Assembly (NCBI GenBank): GCA_024235135.1
Contig: JACKMZ010000001.1
Span: 529,501-593,500 of the forward strand
Source of the DNA: Gammaproteobacteria bacterium
Lineage (GTDB): Bacteria > Pseudomonadota > Gammaproteobacteria > Competibacterales > Competibacteraceae
Reading direction: 5' to 3'
Length of the DNA: 64,000 bases
The notes beneath the pieces were generated by a model. That model was not told where the DNA came from. It saw nothing but the letters and a program-made list of their open reading frames with translations, and searched no databases. The stretch's first letter is position 1; each line of letters starts with the position of its first letter. This document shows, piece after piece, positions 44,964 through 53,390 of the stretch. The position numbers and the translations under genes are program-made.

Positions 44964-45860
44964 ATGACAAGCCCTTTGCGTTGTAGGGTTAACGACAAGC
45001 GGTCCAAGTCGGTGCAGGAGGATTTTGACGACAAACCGTACAATCCGCCTAGCCTGCCCAAGAACGCGCGGTTATCGATCAACCGCTGCAACCTGCCCGC
45101 GGTTATTCTGGGCAGCCTGACTTTCCAGAAGCATCCGGCCCCGTTGGAAATCGATGGTGTGCGGGACATTCATCGCCGCTTTTTTGCCCATCTGGACGCC
45201 TTGTCCGACTTCAAGTTGCGGGCGAGCTATTTCATGGACTATATGGTGGTTTATTTTCGCTTGGAGGCTTTGCAAGACGTCGGTCTGTCGGACTGGCCCG
45301 GTATGAAGCGCTTGCGTGGGCGGGCGGATTACTTACGTATGGTGCGCGGCTGGGCCTTCGATTCCGATTGCCGGGAAGGCGCCGTACTTAAAGCGTGGGT
45401 AGAATCCCGGTTCGGTCTAATGACGCTCTACCATGGCGGGCAATTCACGGATCGCACCACGGACGTCTATCTGCGCTATCAAGAGGCTCGCAGCAAGGGG
45501 TTGTACAATACCAACGCCTTGGAATCGCAATTGGATCTGCTTTATACCTATTGCCAATACGAACTCCAGCGGCAATTCCCTGGCCAGACTCACTTGGGTT
45601 TATATCGGGGCTTCAACCATCTGGGCGACGATCAAACATTGGACCAGTTGGATCGCCGTCGTCGAATCGTATTGCTGAACAATCTCAGCTCTTTCACTTC
45701 CTCCCCTGAGCGGGCCGATGAGTTCGGTGATCACATGCTGTATACCCAAGTCCCCATGGTGAAGATCATGTTTTATAACAGCATGTTGCCTGGTTTTCTC
45801 AAAGGCGAGGATGAATATGGGGTGATCGGTGGGGTTTATGAAGTGGAGCGCATCGCCTAA
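44964..45860 (+). CDS. draT: NAD+-dinitrogenase-reductase ADP-D-ribosyltransferase
   Basis: About 298 residues. DraT switches nitrogenase off by ADP-ribosylating Arg101 of NifH when ammonium or darkness/energy limitation is sensed. Matching segments are NLPAVILGSLTFQKHPAPLEIDGVRDIH, FRLEALQDVG and LGLYRGFNHLGDD. The C-terminal part (LLNNLSSFTSSPERADEFGD) holds the likely catalytic glutamate. The protein has a ~40-residue N-terminal extension relative to classical DraT; GTG at 44955 is another possible start. The usual partner DraG, which removes the group, is not next to it nor in the window. Confidence 0.92.
   Translation: MTSPLRCRVNDKRSKSVQEDFDDKPYNPPSLPKNARLSINRCNLPAVILGSLTFQKHPAPLEIDGVRDIHRRFFAHLDALSDFKLRASYFMDYMVVYFRLEALQDVGLSDWPGMKRLRGRADYLRMVRGWAFDSDCREGAVLKAWVESRFGLMTLYHGGQFTDRTTDVYLRYQEARSKGLYNTNALESQLDLLYTYCQYELQRQFPGQTHLGLYRGFNHLGDDQTLDQLDRRRRIVLLNNLSSFTSSPERADEFGDHMLYTQVPMVKIMFYNSMLPGFLKGEDEYGVIGGVYEVERIA
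44982..44997. promoter_or_regulatory. NifA upstream activator sequence (TGT-N10-ACA) inside the draT 5' end
   Basis: TGT, ten bases, then ACA: a full match to the NifA binding consensus. It lies about 95 bp upstream of the -24 element of the nifH promoter (44886), which is within the usual range for NifA activation through DNA looping. It falls inside the annotated draT coding sequence. No other TGT-N10-ACA is present in the 44887-44981 gap. The assignment rests on pattern and position only. Confidence 0.7.
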
Positions 45861-46197
45861 GCCTGTCGAATGAATTGTCGGGTCGTTGTCGGAGAGGTCA
45901 CAGGCGCTTTCTAGGTCGGGCAGTGTGGCGCTCTCCGGCATTCCAGTCGGGGTGAATGTATCGCGCAACATTGCTTTGCACCGAATCACACAAAGCTCTA
46001 TGCTTGTCGCGTTGTTAACCCATATAAACCTCGCGCTGCGCTACGTTCCGTAGCCAGCCGTTTTTTTATATCAACCGGTTTCCCGGCGTATATCTCCTCA
46101 ATCGGGTCTCCAGGCTTGCGCTTGGACGGTTCCACGCGGGAGTGCGGGTATACGTCGAGCACCCTTGCTCCTTCCCAGATGCGTCCGAGGTGTAGCC

Positions 46198-46656
46198 ATG
46201 ACTGCGCAAACGATAATGACTTCGCAACCGGTAGTCTTGAAAGAGACCGATACGGTGGGCACGGCCGTCGAATCCATTCTGAGTCATCACCTGCGGCATA
46301 TGCCGGTGGTGGACCATGATGGCCGCTATGTGGGTATTTTCGGTATTTATTCCCTGTTGCGCTTAACCTTGCCCAAGGCGCTCACCCTGGAGCAGGGCCT
46401 GGAAAGCGTTCCATTTTTTCAGGCCGGTCTGGAGGAACTGCGAGAGCATCTTCATGAGCAGTGGAATTCCTCGGTGGTCAGTTGTCTACGTCAGGATATT
46501 CCGGTATTGCACCCGGATACTTCGCTGTTGGACACCGTTTTGACTTTGCTGCGCGCACGCATTGCCCTGCCGGTGGTGGATAAGACGACGGGGCGATTGG
46601 AAGGGATGATTTCATCGTGGAGCGCGTTGGAGAAAATTGTCGGGGAGAAAGCCTGA
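46198..46656 (+). CDS. CBS-domain pair protein
   Basis: A 152-residue protein made of two CBS motifs (MTSQPVVLKETDTVGTAVESILSHHLRHMPVVDHDGRYVGIFG and LHPDTSLLDTVLTLLRARIALPVVDKTTGRLEGMISS). CBS pairs bind adenosyl ligands and act as energy or ligand sensors. Its stop overlaps the start of the permease gene (TGATG), so it probably gates or controls that transporter. The 337-bp gap upstream (45861-46197) has no other gene that I see, so the promoter should be there. Confidence 0.9.
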   Translation: MTAQTIMTSQPVVLKETDTVGTAVESILSHHLRHMPVVDHDGRYVGIFGIYSLLRLTLPKALTLEQGLESVPFFQAGLEELREHLHEQWNSSVVSCLRQDIPVLHPDTSLLDTVLTLLRARIALPVVDKTTGRLEGMISSWSALEKIVGEKA

Positions 46657-48002
46657 TGCATGGTACTGAGGCAGCGGTTTCGACAGTTATCTTCGGTTTG
46701 GACCCCATGTGGTTCGCCACGATCCTATTCTTGCTCACTTACATCATCGTGATGACGGAGCGCATCAATCGGGCTATCGTCGCGTTAGCGGCGGCGGGCC
46801 TGATGATCATCGGCGGCGTCATCAATCAGGAACAAGCCCTGGCAGGGGTCGATTTCAACACGCTGGGGTTGCTCACGGGAATGATGGTCATTGTCGGGGT
46901 GACGCGCCAATCCGGCGTGTTTCAATATTTGGCTATTTGGTCCGCGAAGAAAGTTCAGGCACGGCCATGGGGAATCATGGTCATGCTATCCCTGGTCACG
47001 GCCATCCTGTCGGCTTTATTGGATAACGTCACAACGGTGCTGCTGATTGTTCCGGTGACCTTGCTAATCACCGAGGAACTCAAGGTTCCGTCCTATCCCT
47101 TTTTGTTCGCAATCATCATGTCCTCCAACATCGGCGGGACCGCCACGCTGATCGGCGACCCGCCCAATATCATGATCGGTTCCGCCACGGGATTGACCTT
47201 CAACGACTTCGTCATCAATCTCGCTCCCGTGGCGATCGTGGTGATGCTGGCGACCTTGGTGCCGATTTATCTGATCTGGGGCCGTAAGTTGAAGGCTGCC
47301 GATACTGATCGACAGCGGGTGATGAGTTTCAATGAGCGTGAGGCGATCACCGACAGCCGTCTGCTGATACAAAGCCTCATGGTTATCGGCTTGGTGGTGT
47401 TGGGTTTTGTCCTGGCCCATCCATTGGGTTTGGAGGCGGCGACCGTTGCGATGTTCGGTGCGGCGGTATTGCTACTGATTCATAATTTTGGCCGCGATGC
47501 GGAGGAGCAATCCAAGGGCGTGCATCATGCTTTCAGCGAGGTTGAATGGGTCACGATCTTTTTCTTCCTCGGTTTGTTTATCGTGGTGCACGGCCTGGAT
47601 AGTACCGGTTTGCTGAACTGGTTGGCCACGAAGATTCTTGAGTTGACCGGAGGCGAACTGCAAGCCACGGCCATGGTTATCCTGTGGAGTTCCGCGGTGT
47701 TATCGGCGGTGGTGGACAATATCCCCTTCGTCGCCACCATGATTCCTTTGATTAAGTCGATGGCGCCCACCTTCGGCGGCACTGAACAATTGTTGCCGCT
47801 CTGGTGGTCACTGGCCCTGGGCGCCTGTCTGGGCGGCAACGGGACCTTGGTCGGCGCCAGCGCCAATCTGGTGGTGGCTGGATTCGCCGAACGCGCCGGG
47901 CAACCGATTCGCTTCGTTCGGTTCACGCTGATGGCTTTCCCACTGATGCTGATGTCCATCGCCATCTGCAGCGTTTATGTTTATTTTCGTTATTTGTCCT
48001 GA
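46656..48002 (+). CDS. ArsB/NhaD-family anion/sodium permease
   Basis: A 448-residue membrane protein with about 11-12 hydrophobic segments and the conserved motif region SSNIGGTATLIGDPPNIMIGSATGL near the first half, and its counterpart LGACLGGNGTLVGASANLVVAGFAER near the end. This is the ArsB/NhaD/P-protein branch. Substrate could be Na+/H+ exchange or an anion such as arsenite; no arsR or arsC is adjacent. Its translation is coupled to the CBS protein. Confidence 0.88.
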   Translation: MHGTEAAVSTVIFGLDPMWFATILFLLTYIIVMTERINRAIVALAAAGLMIIGGVINQEQALAGVDFNTLGLLTGMMVIVGVTRQSGVFQYLAIWSAKKVQARPWGIMVMLSLVTAILSALLDNVTTVLLIVPVTLLITEELKVPSYPFLFAIIMSSNIGGTATLIGDPPNIMIGSATGLTFNDFVINLAPVAIVVMLATLVPIYLIWGRKLKAADTDRQRVMSFNEREAITDSRLLIQSLMVIGLVVLGFVLAHPLGLEAATVAMFGAAVLLLIHNFGRDAEEQSKGVHHAFSEVEWVTIFFFLGLFIVVHGLDSTGLLNWLATKILELTGGELQATAMVILWSSAVLSAVVDNIPFVATMIPLIKSMAPTFGGTEQLLPLWWSLALGACLGGNGTLVGASANLVVAGFAERAGQPIRFVRFTLMAFPLMLMSIAICSVYVYFRYLS

Positions 48003-48189
48003 TTCACGCTGTTCACCAGGCCCACTTGGTTTTTTCCAGGCGGGCTTGGTGATCGGTGTGGCGAGACTTTGGCTTTCCCTCTTTTGCCCAACTACGGGCG
48101 CGTGCATGCGATGGAGTATCACGCTGTCGGGCCGGCCTGACAGGATAGTCTAGGCTGATGCCGACTTTTATAATGAAAGGTGGGAAATC

Positions 48190-48213
48190 AAAAAAGGCCA
48201 GCTGGAGCCGGCC
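48190..48213 (-). terminator. Intrinsic terminator after tRNA-Pro
   Basis: On the minus strand a 7-bp stem (GGCCGGC / GCTGGCC with one G-U pair, loop TCCA) is followed by six T residues. It lies ~25 bp after the CCA end of the tRNA gene. It could also act weakly on the plus strand after the permease gene. Confidence 0.75.
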
Positions 48214-48236
48214 CGTTTTTTACAGCTTGTGTTTTG

Positions 48237-48315
<79 letters not shown>

Positions 48316-48363
48316 AAAGGTCTAAGACGGTTATTCTATCCGAAACTGTCTTTTTGGCAAACG

Positions 48364-48669
48364 TTACTCGGGTTCTTGCTGGCCATCGAAGGTATCGACC
48401 CTCGCTTTGAGTTTCTGGCCGGGCCGGAAAGTCACCACGCGGCGGGCGGTAATCGGGATTTCCTGTCCCGTTTTGGGATTGCGCCCCGGCCGTTGATTCT
48501 TATCTCGCAAGTCGAAGTTGCCAAAACCCGATAGCTTGACCTGTTCGCCATGTTGCAATGCTGTGCGAATCTCCTCGAAAAAGCTTTCTACCAATTCTTT
48601 GGCCTCACCTTTGTTGAGTCCTAATTTCGTGAAAAGTCGTTCCGCCATATCGGCCTTTGTCAATGCCAT
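48364..48669 (-). CDS. ihfA: Integration host factor subunit alpha
   Basis: A 101-residue DNA-bending protein of the HU/IHF family (MALTKADMAERLFTKLGLNKGEAKELVESFF; GFGNFDLRDKNQRPGRNPKTGQEIPI is the DNA-intercalating arm). It pairs with IhfB. The gene follows pheT by 7 bp, as in most gammaproteobacteria. IHF is also the usual DNA-bending helper for NifA-sigma-54 promoters. Confidence 0.97.
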   Translation of the reverse strand: MALTKADMAERLFTKLGLNKGEAKELVESFFEEIRTALQHGEQVKLSGFGNFDLRDKNQRPGRNPKTGQEIPITARRVVTFRPGQKLKARVDTFDGQQEPE

Positions 48670-48676
48670 GTGTGTA

Positions 48677-51052
48677 TTACCTAAGCTTTGCACCGAACCG
48701 TTTTTCCAGCCCGGTTACGATTGTTGCAACAGTCTTTTCCAGCTCGGAATCCATTAGACTGCGGGAAATATCTTGTAAAATCAAGCCAAAGGCCAGGCTT
48801 TTATGTCCGTCGGGCACACCTTTACCACGGTAGACGTCAAACAGCAGTATTTCCCGCAACAGGTCAGCTCCGTGTTCTCGGATACATTCCCGGATAGCCT
48901 GGGCTGTCACGTCTTCTTCGACAATGATGGCGATATCGCGCCGACTGGACGGGAATCGGGAGAGTTCGCTGAATTGAGGGACTCTGGCCTGTTGCAAGTC
49001 AGCTAACCGTAACTCGAATACGAAGGGCTTGCCGGTCAAATCCAATTGTTTCGCGATCCGTGGATGCACGGCGCCCAGCCATCCGACAACGCGATGGTCA
49101 TGTTCGATTCTCGCGCTTTGTCCGGGCTGAAGAGCGGGATGTCGCGCGGCGACGAAGTTGAATGCTGCGAGGCGTCCTGTCAATGTCAATAGCGATTCGA
49201 CATCGCCTTTCAGGTCGAAGAAATCCAACGCACGCTTATCGTTTGTCCATTGCTCTGGCAGAGGATCGCCACAAATCACTCCGCCCAAGTACGCATCCTG
49301 AACCAGATCGTCACCTGCTTGTATGAAGCAAAGTCCGCTTTCGAAAATCCGGACACGGTCTTGTTGACGCTGTAGATTATTCCGGGCGGCCTTGAGCAGA
49401 CCCGGCCACAGGCTGGTGCGCATGACGGCGAGGTCAGCCGAGATGGGATTGGCCAGGGACAAGGTTTGCTGTTCGGGCGCGAGCGATTGTTGCGAGGCCG
49501 GGTCTACGAAGCTGTAGGTAATGGCTTCTTGATAACCTCGCTGTACCAACGTTTCCCGCAGGCGGTCAAGACTTAATTTTGCCTCGGGCTGGGGAGCCAT
49601 CTCCGAGCGTATGACGGGTCGATGGCTGGGCAAACGGCTGTAGCCATAGATCCGCCCGATTTCCTCAATCAAGTCGGCCTCGATCCGGATATCGAAACGA
49701 AAGGATGGGGGCGCGACGATCCAATGGTCGCCTTCGGAAGCAACGGCCATTCCCAGCCAGCGTAGGATATCGGTTATTTCCTGCGGGTCGATGCTTAACC
49801 CCAACAACCGCTCCACGCGCCCAGGACGCAGGCGGATGGCCGGTTCGGCTGGTAGCGCCTCGGGGATAGCCGCTTCCACAATCGGCCCTGCCTGCCCACC
49901 CGCAATATCCGTCAAGAGTTGGGTCGCCCGTTCCAAAGCCTGTTTTTGTAATTGGGGGTCCACGCCCCGCTCGAAGCGATGCGAGGAATCCGTGTGTAAC
50001 CCATAGCGTCGTGCTCTACCGGCAATAATGATCGGGTTGAAAAAGGCGCTTTCCAGGAAAACATTGCGGGTATCAGGACCGACGGCGCTGCTCTGTCCTC
50101 CCATGATTCCGGCCAAGGCTAGCGGGCCGTTGGCGTCAGTGATCAGCAGGGTCTCGGCGTCGGGAACGATGGTATTGCCATTCAGCAGCTCCAGCTTCTC
50201 ACCCGCCACGGCATACCGTACATCGATGCGACCGGACAGCTTGTCCAGATCGAAGGCGTGCATCGGCTGTCCGAGTTCGAGCATCAGGTAATTGGTGATG
50301 TCCACCATCGGGCCCAGACTGCGTAACCCGCTGCGGCGCAGGCGTTCAATCATCCACAGTGGCGTCGTGGCCGCCGGATTCAGGCCGCGTATGACACGCC
50401 CGGCATACCGTGGGCAGGCATGCGGGGCACTGATGACGACGGGGAAGGTGACATCAATGTCGGGTTCGACCGGATTGGCCGACACGGGCGTCAATTCGCA
50501 GCGGTTTAATACGCCGACTTCGCGCGCGATCCCACTGATGCTGAGACAATCCCCTCGATTCGGGGTCAGGTCGATTTCAATCAAACAATCGTCCAAGCCC
50601 AGCCATTCCCGCAGGTCCACACCCAGCGGACTGTCGTCCGGTAGCGCCCAAAGGCCCTCGCCGGATTCCCCAAGTCCCAGTTCCAGGGCGGAGCACAACA
50701 TGCCGTTCGATTCGATGCCGCGCAGGGAGGTCTTCTTGATATGGATATCGCCGGGCAGTTCCGCCCCTTCCAGCGCCACCGGCGCCACCATGCCCACCGT
50801 CACGTTGGGCGCGCCACACACGATGGTTAGCGCGGAGCCCTGGCCGATATCGACTTGCGCGATTTGCAGACGTTCCGCCGTCGGATGCGGGCTCAGTTCC
50901 ACGACGCGGCCCATCACGACGCCCTTGAATGGGGGGGCGGCCGGCTCCACGCTGTCCACTTCCAAGCCGGCCATCGTGACCTGGTTCGCCAACTCCGTAG
51001 TGGAGATGGCGGGATTGACCCACTCCCTCAACCATTGTTCGCTGAATCTCAT
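48677..51052 (-). CDS. pheT: Phenylalanyl-tRNA synthetase beta subunit
   Basis: A 791-residue beta chain that with PheS charges tRNA-Phe. It has the N-terminal tRNA-binding (EMAP-like) domain (KGVVMGRVVELSPHPTAERLQIAQVD), central B3/B4 editing and B5 domains, and a C-terminal anticodon-binding FDX-ACB domain (SELSRFPSSRRDIAIIVEEDV). Length is typical. It starts 24 bp after the pheS stop codon. Confidence 0.97.
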   Translation of the reverse strand: MRFSEQWLREWVNPAISTTELANQVTMAGLEVDSVEPAAPPFKGVVMGRVVELSPHPTAERLQIAQVDIGQGSALTIVCGAPNVTVGMVAPVALEGAELPGDIHIKKTSLRGIESNGMLCSALELGLGESGEGLWALPDDSPLGVDLREWLGLDDCLIEIDLTPNRGDCLSISGIAREVGVLNRCELTPVSANPVEPDIDVTFPVVISAPHACPRYAGRVIRGLNPAATTPLWMIERLRRSGLRSLGPMVDITNYLMLELGQPMHAFDLDKLSGRIDVRYAVAGEKLELLNGNTIVPDAETLLITDANGPLALAGIMGGQSSAVGPDTRNVFLESAFFNPIIIAGRARRYGLHTDSSHRFERGVDPQLQKQALERATQLLTDIAGGQAGPIVEAAIPEALPAEPAIRLRPGRVERLLGLSIDPQEITDILRWLGMAVASEGDHWIVAPPSFRFDIRIEADLIEEIGRIYGYSRLPSHRPVIRSEMAPQPEAKLSLDRLRETLVQRGYQEAITYSFVDPASQQSLAPEQQTLSLANPISADLAVMRTSLWPGLLKAARNNLQRQQDRVRIFESGLCFIQAGDDLVQDAYLGGVICGDPLPEQWTNDKRALDFFDLKGDVESLLTLTGRLAAFNFVAARHPALQPGQSARIEHDHRVVGWLGAVHPRIAKQLDLTGKPFVFELRLADLQQARVPQFSELSRFPSSRRDIAIIVEEDVTAQAIRECIREHGADLLREILLFDVYRGKGVPDGHKSLAFGLILQDISRSLMDSELEKTVATIVTGLEKRFGAKLR

Positions 51053-51076
51053 TGCTTGACCTTATCAGTGCCCTGT

Positions 51077-52093
51077 TTACCGGAATTGTTGCAAGAAGCG
51101 CAGATCGTTCTCGAAAAACAGGCGCATATCGTTGACGCCGTAGCGCAGCAAGGCCAGTCGTTCGACACCCATGCCAAAGGCGAAACCGGTGTAACGTTCG
51201 CTGTCGATGTCGACATGCGCGAATACCTCGGGATGAACCATCCCGCATCCTAATATCTCTATCCAACCGCTTTGCTTACAAACTCGGCAACCCACGCCAT
51301 TACATATGACGCATTCCATGTCCACCTCCGCCGAGGGCTCGGTGAAGGGGAAATAGGAGGGACGAAACCGCACTTGCAGATCACGCTCGAAGAAGTTGCG
51401 CAGAAAATCATTCAAGATGCCCTTGAGATCGGCAAAGCTCACCCCTTCATCGACAAGAAATCCTTCCACCTGATGGAACATGGGCGTATGGGTCAAATCC
51501 GAGTCGCAACGATAGACTCGTCCGGGTGCAATGACCCGCAGCGGTGGCGGTTGGACCGACATGACCCGGATCTGCACATTGGAGGTATGCGTGCGTAGCA
51601 GCCGCCCGTCGTCGAAATAAAAAGTGTCGTGCATGGCCCGCGCCGGATGATGGTCGGGGATGTTCAACGCTTCGAAGTTGTGAAAATCGTCTTCAATCTC
51701 AGGGCCTTCCAGAACGGAAAATCCAATCTGTGTGAACAGCGACTCGATCCGGCTCATGGTGCGGGTGATGGGATGCAAGCCCCCCGGCGATTGGCCACGA
51801 CCCGGCAGGGTCACGTCGACCGCCTCATTAGCCAGTTGAGCGTCCAGTTGCGCCTCAGCCAACACGGCCTTGCGTGCCTCGATGGCTACGACGATGTCTT
51901 GCTTGGCATCGTTGATGGCCTGTCCTGCGGCCGGGCGCTCTTCGGGTGGCAGTTTTCCAAGCTGTTTGAGCCGTTCGGTCAGCACTCCCTTCTTGCCAAG
52001 GTAATTCACCCGCAGTTGTTCCACGCGGCCGAGATCGTCGGCCTGTGCCAAGGCCATCTGGGCTTCGAGAACGAGTTTTGCCAATTCTTCCAA
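51077..52093 (-). CDS. pheS: Phenylalanyl-tRNA synthetase alpha subunit
   Basis: A 338-residue catalytic alpha chain with class II motifs (HPARAMHDTFYF; RVYRCDSDLTHTPMFHQVEGFLVD; FGMGVERLALLRYGVNDMRLFFENDLRFL). The start is TTG at 52093 (EELAKLVLEAQMAL) with GGAGAG seven bases upstream; no in-frame ATG lies between it and the terminator. The TTG start and the terminator just upstream both suggest expression is tuned here. Confidence 0.95.
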   Translation of the reverse strand: MEELAKLVLEAQMALAQADDLGRVEQLRVNYLGKKGVLTERLKQLGKLPPEERPAAGQAINDAKQDIVVAIEARKAVLAEAQLDAQLANEAVDVTLPGRGQSPGGLHPITRTMSRIESLFTQIGFSVLEGPEIEDDFHNFEALNIPDHHPARAMHDTFYFDDGRLLRTHTSNVQIRVMSVQPPPLRVIAPGRVYRCDSDLTHTPMFHQVEGFLVDEGVSFADLKGILNDFLRNFFERDLQVRFRPSYFPFTEPSAEVDMECVICNGVGCRVCKQSGWIEILGCGMVHPEVFAHVDIDSERYTGFAFGMGVERLALLRYGVNDMRLFFENDLRFLQQFR

Positions 52094-52130
52094 GGGACAT
52101 CTCTCCGGCCGTTACAGCCATCTGTTAACC

Positions 52131-52165
52131 ACAAAAAAAGGGAAAGGTTCTTGGGCCTTTCCCTT
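52131..52165 (-). terminator. Intrinsic terminator/attenuator between rplT and pheS
   Basis: A perfect 10-bp stem (AAGGGAAAGG / CCTTTCCCTT) with an 8-base loop runs into seven T residues on the minus strand. It lies in the 114-bp rplT-pheS gap. No Phe-rich leader peptide like E. coli pheM can be found before it, so it is probably a partial terminator and not classical Phe attenuation. Confidence 0.85.
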
Positions 52166-52207
52166 TCTACAGCAACGCTGACCGGCACCGAGCGATGCCG
52201 GGCGCTA

Positions 52208-52570
52208 TTACGCGACGCTTAGAGCGGCCCTGGCCTTGTCCACCAGGGCGGTAAACGCGAGTTTATCCTGAACGGCGAGATCCGCGAGTACTTTACGGTC
52301 GATTGCGACCGCGGCCTTGTTCAGCCCTTCGATCAGCCGGTTATAGGATAAGCCGTGCTCACGGGCCGCCGCATTGATGCGCACAATCCACAGAGCGCGA
52401 AATTGCCGTTTTTTCTGACGACGATCTCGATAGGCGTATTGCCCAGCCTTGGTGACCGCCTGTTTGGCGACGCGGTAGACGCGGCTGCGGGCACCGTAAT
52501 AGCCCTTGGCCTTGTTCAGTACCTTCTTATGCCGAGCGCGTGCGATGACGCCCCGTTTGACCCTAGCCAT
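52208..52570 (-). CDS. rplT: Ribosomal protein bL20
   Basis: A 120-residue basic protein (MARVKRGVIARARHKKVLN; AREHGLSYNRLIEGLNKAAV) that binds 23S rRNA early in large-subunit assembly. It is followed by the terminator before pheS and lies 18 bp after rpmI. In E. coli L20 also represses the rpmI-rplT message through an upstream RNA site. Confidence 0.98.
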   Translation of the reverse strand: MARVKRGVIARARHKKVLNKAKGYYGARSRVYRVAKQAVTKAGQYAYRDRRQKKRQFRALWIVRINAAAREHGLSYNRLIEGLNKAAVAIDRKVLADLAVQDKLAFTALVDKARAALSVA

Positions 52571-52588
52571 GGTGATGTTTTCCTCCCG

Positions 52589-52786
52589 CTAGCTATAAGG
52601 CATCATGCGACGCACCAGCGAGACATCGGCTTCGTGCACCATGGTGGTGCCGCGCAACTGCCGTTTCCGCTTGGGCGACTTCTTGGTGAGAATGTGACGG
52701 GCGTGCGAACTGGAACGTTTAAATCCGCCGCTACCCGTAGGACTGAAGCGCTTGGCAGCGCCGCGATTGGTCTTCAGCTTGGGCAT
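52589..52786 (-). CDS. rpmI: Ribosomal protein bL35
   Basis: A 65-residue basic protein (MPKLKTNRGAAKRFSPTGSGGFKRS) typical of bL35 of the large subunit. It lies between infC and rplT in the standard order. Length and sequence are ordinary. Confidence 0.97.
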   Translation of the reverse strand: MPKLKTNRGAAKRFSPTGSGGFKRSSSHARHILTKKSPKRKRQLRGTTMVHEADVSLVRRMMPYS

Positions 52787-52854
52787 GATAACTCCACTGG
52801 GCTCAACCCTACGTCCACGACTCCCGCCTGCAAGGCACGCCGCTGGACCTGTGT

Positions 52855-53376
52855 TTATTTTTTCCGTACCGGGGCGATGACCATGACCATTTGACGCCCC
52901 TCCATCTTGGGATGCTGTTCGACCGTACCGTATTCGTCGAGGTCGGCCTCGATCCGCTGCAACAGCTTACGACCCAGATCCTGATGCGCCATTTCCCGTC
53001 CCCGAAATCTCAGGGTGATCTTGGTTTTGTCCCCGTCGCTCAGAAAGCGTATGAGATTGCGCAGTTTGACCTGATAGTCGCCTTCTTCGGTACCAGGCCG
53101 GAATTTGATTTCCTTGACCTGGATTTGTTTTTGTTTTTTCTTGGCTTCCTGCTGTTTTTTGTTCTGTTCGAAACGGAATTTGCCATAATCCATGATACGG
53201 CAAACCGGCGGAATCGCGTTGGGTGAGATTTCTACCAGATCCAGTTCGGCTTCTTCAGCGCTGCGCTTGGCGGCAGCTAACGGAACGACTCCTACCTGGT
53301 CTCCATTCTCATTGATCAAACGCACTTCCCGCGCGGTAATCTCGTCATTAAGCCGAATTTTAATGGTGGCTATAAT
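52855..53376 (-). CDS. infC: Translation initiation factor IF-3 (non-AUG start)
   Basis: About 173 residues. IF-3 keeps ribosomal subunits apart and checks start-codon pairing. The conserved body starts RLNDEITAREVRLINENGDQ and includes VDLVEISP-like EAELDLVEISPNAIPPVCRIMDYGKF. No ATG lies upstream in frame. GGAGGA (53381-53386) overlaps the end of thrS; the start is then ATT at 53376 or ATA at 53373. Non-AUG IF-3 starts are known to give autoregulation through IF-3's own discrimination. GTG at 53325 would truncate the conserved N-terminus. Confidence 0.94.
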   Translation of the reverse strand: MIATIKIRLNDEITAREVRLINENGDQVGVVPLAAAKRSAEEAELDLVEISPNAIPPVCRIMDYGKFRFEQNKKQQEAKKKQKQIQVKEIKFRPGTEEGDYQVKLRNLIRFLSDGDKTKITLRFRGREMAHQDLGRKLLQRIEADLDEYGTVEQHPKMEGRQMVMVIAPVRKK

Positions 53377-53390
53377 TCAATCCTCCACAA

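Noticed and set aside
45861..46197. A draG gene or small RNA in the draT-CBS gap
   Set aside because: No reading frame resembles DraG, and I found no convincing promoter-terminator pair for an RNA.
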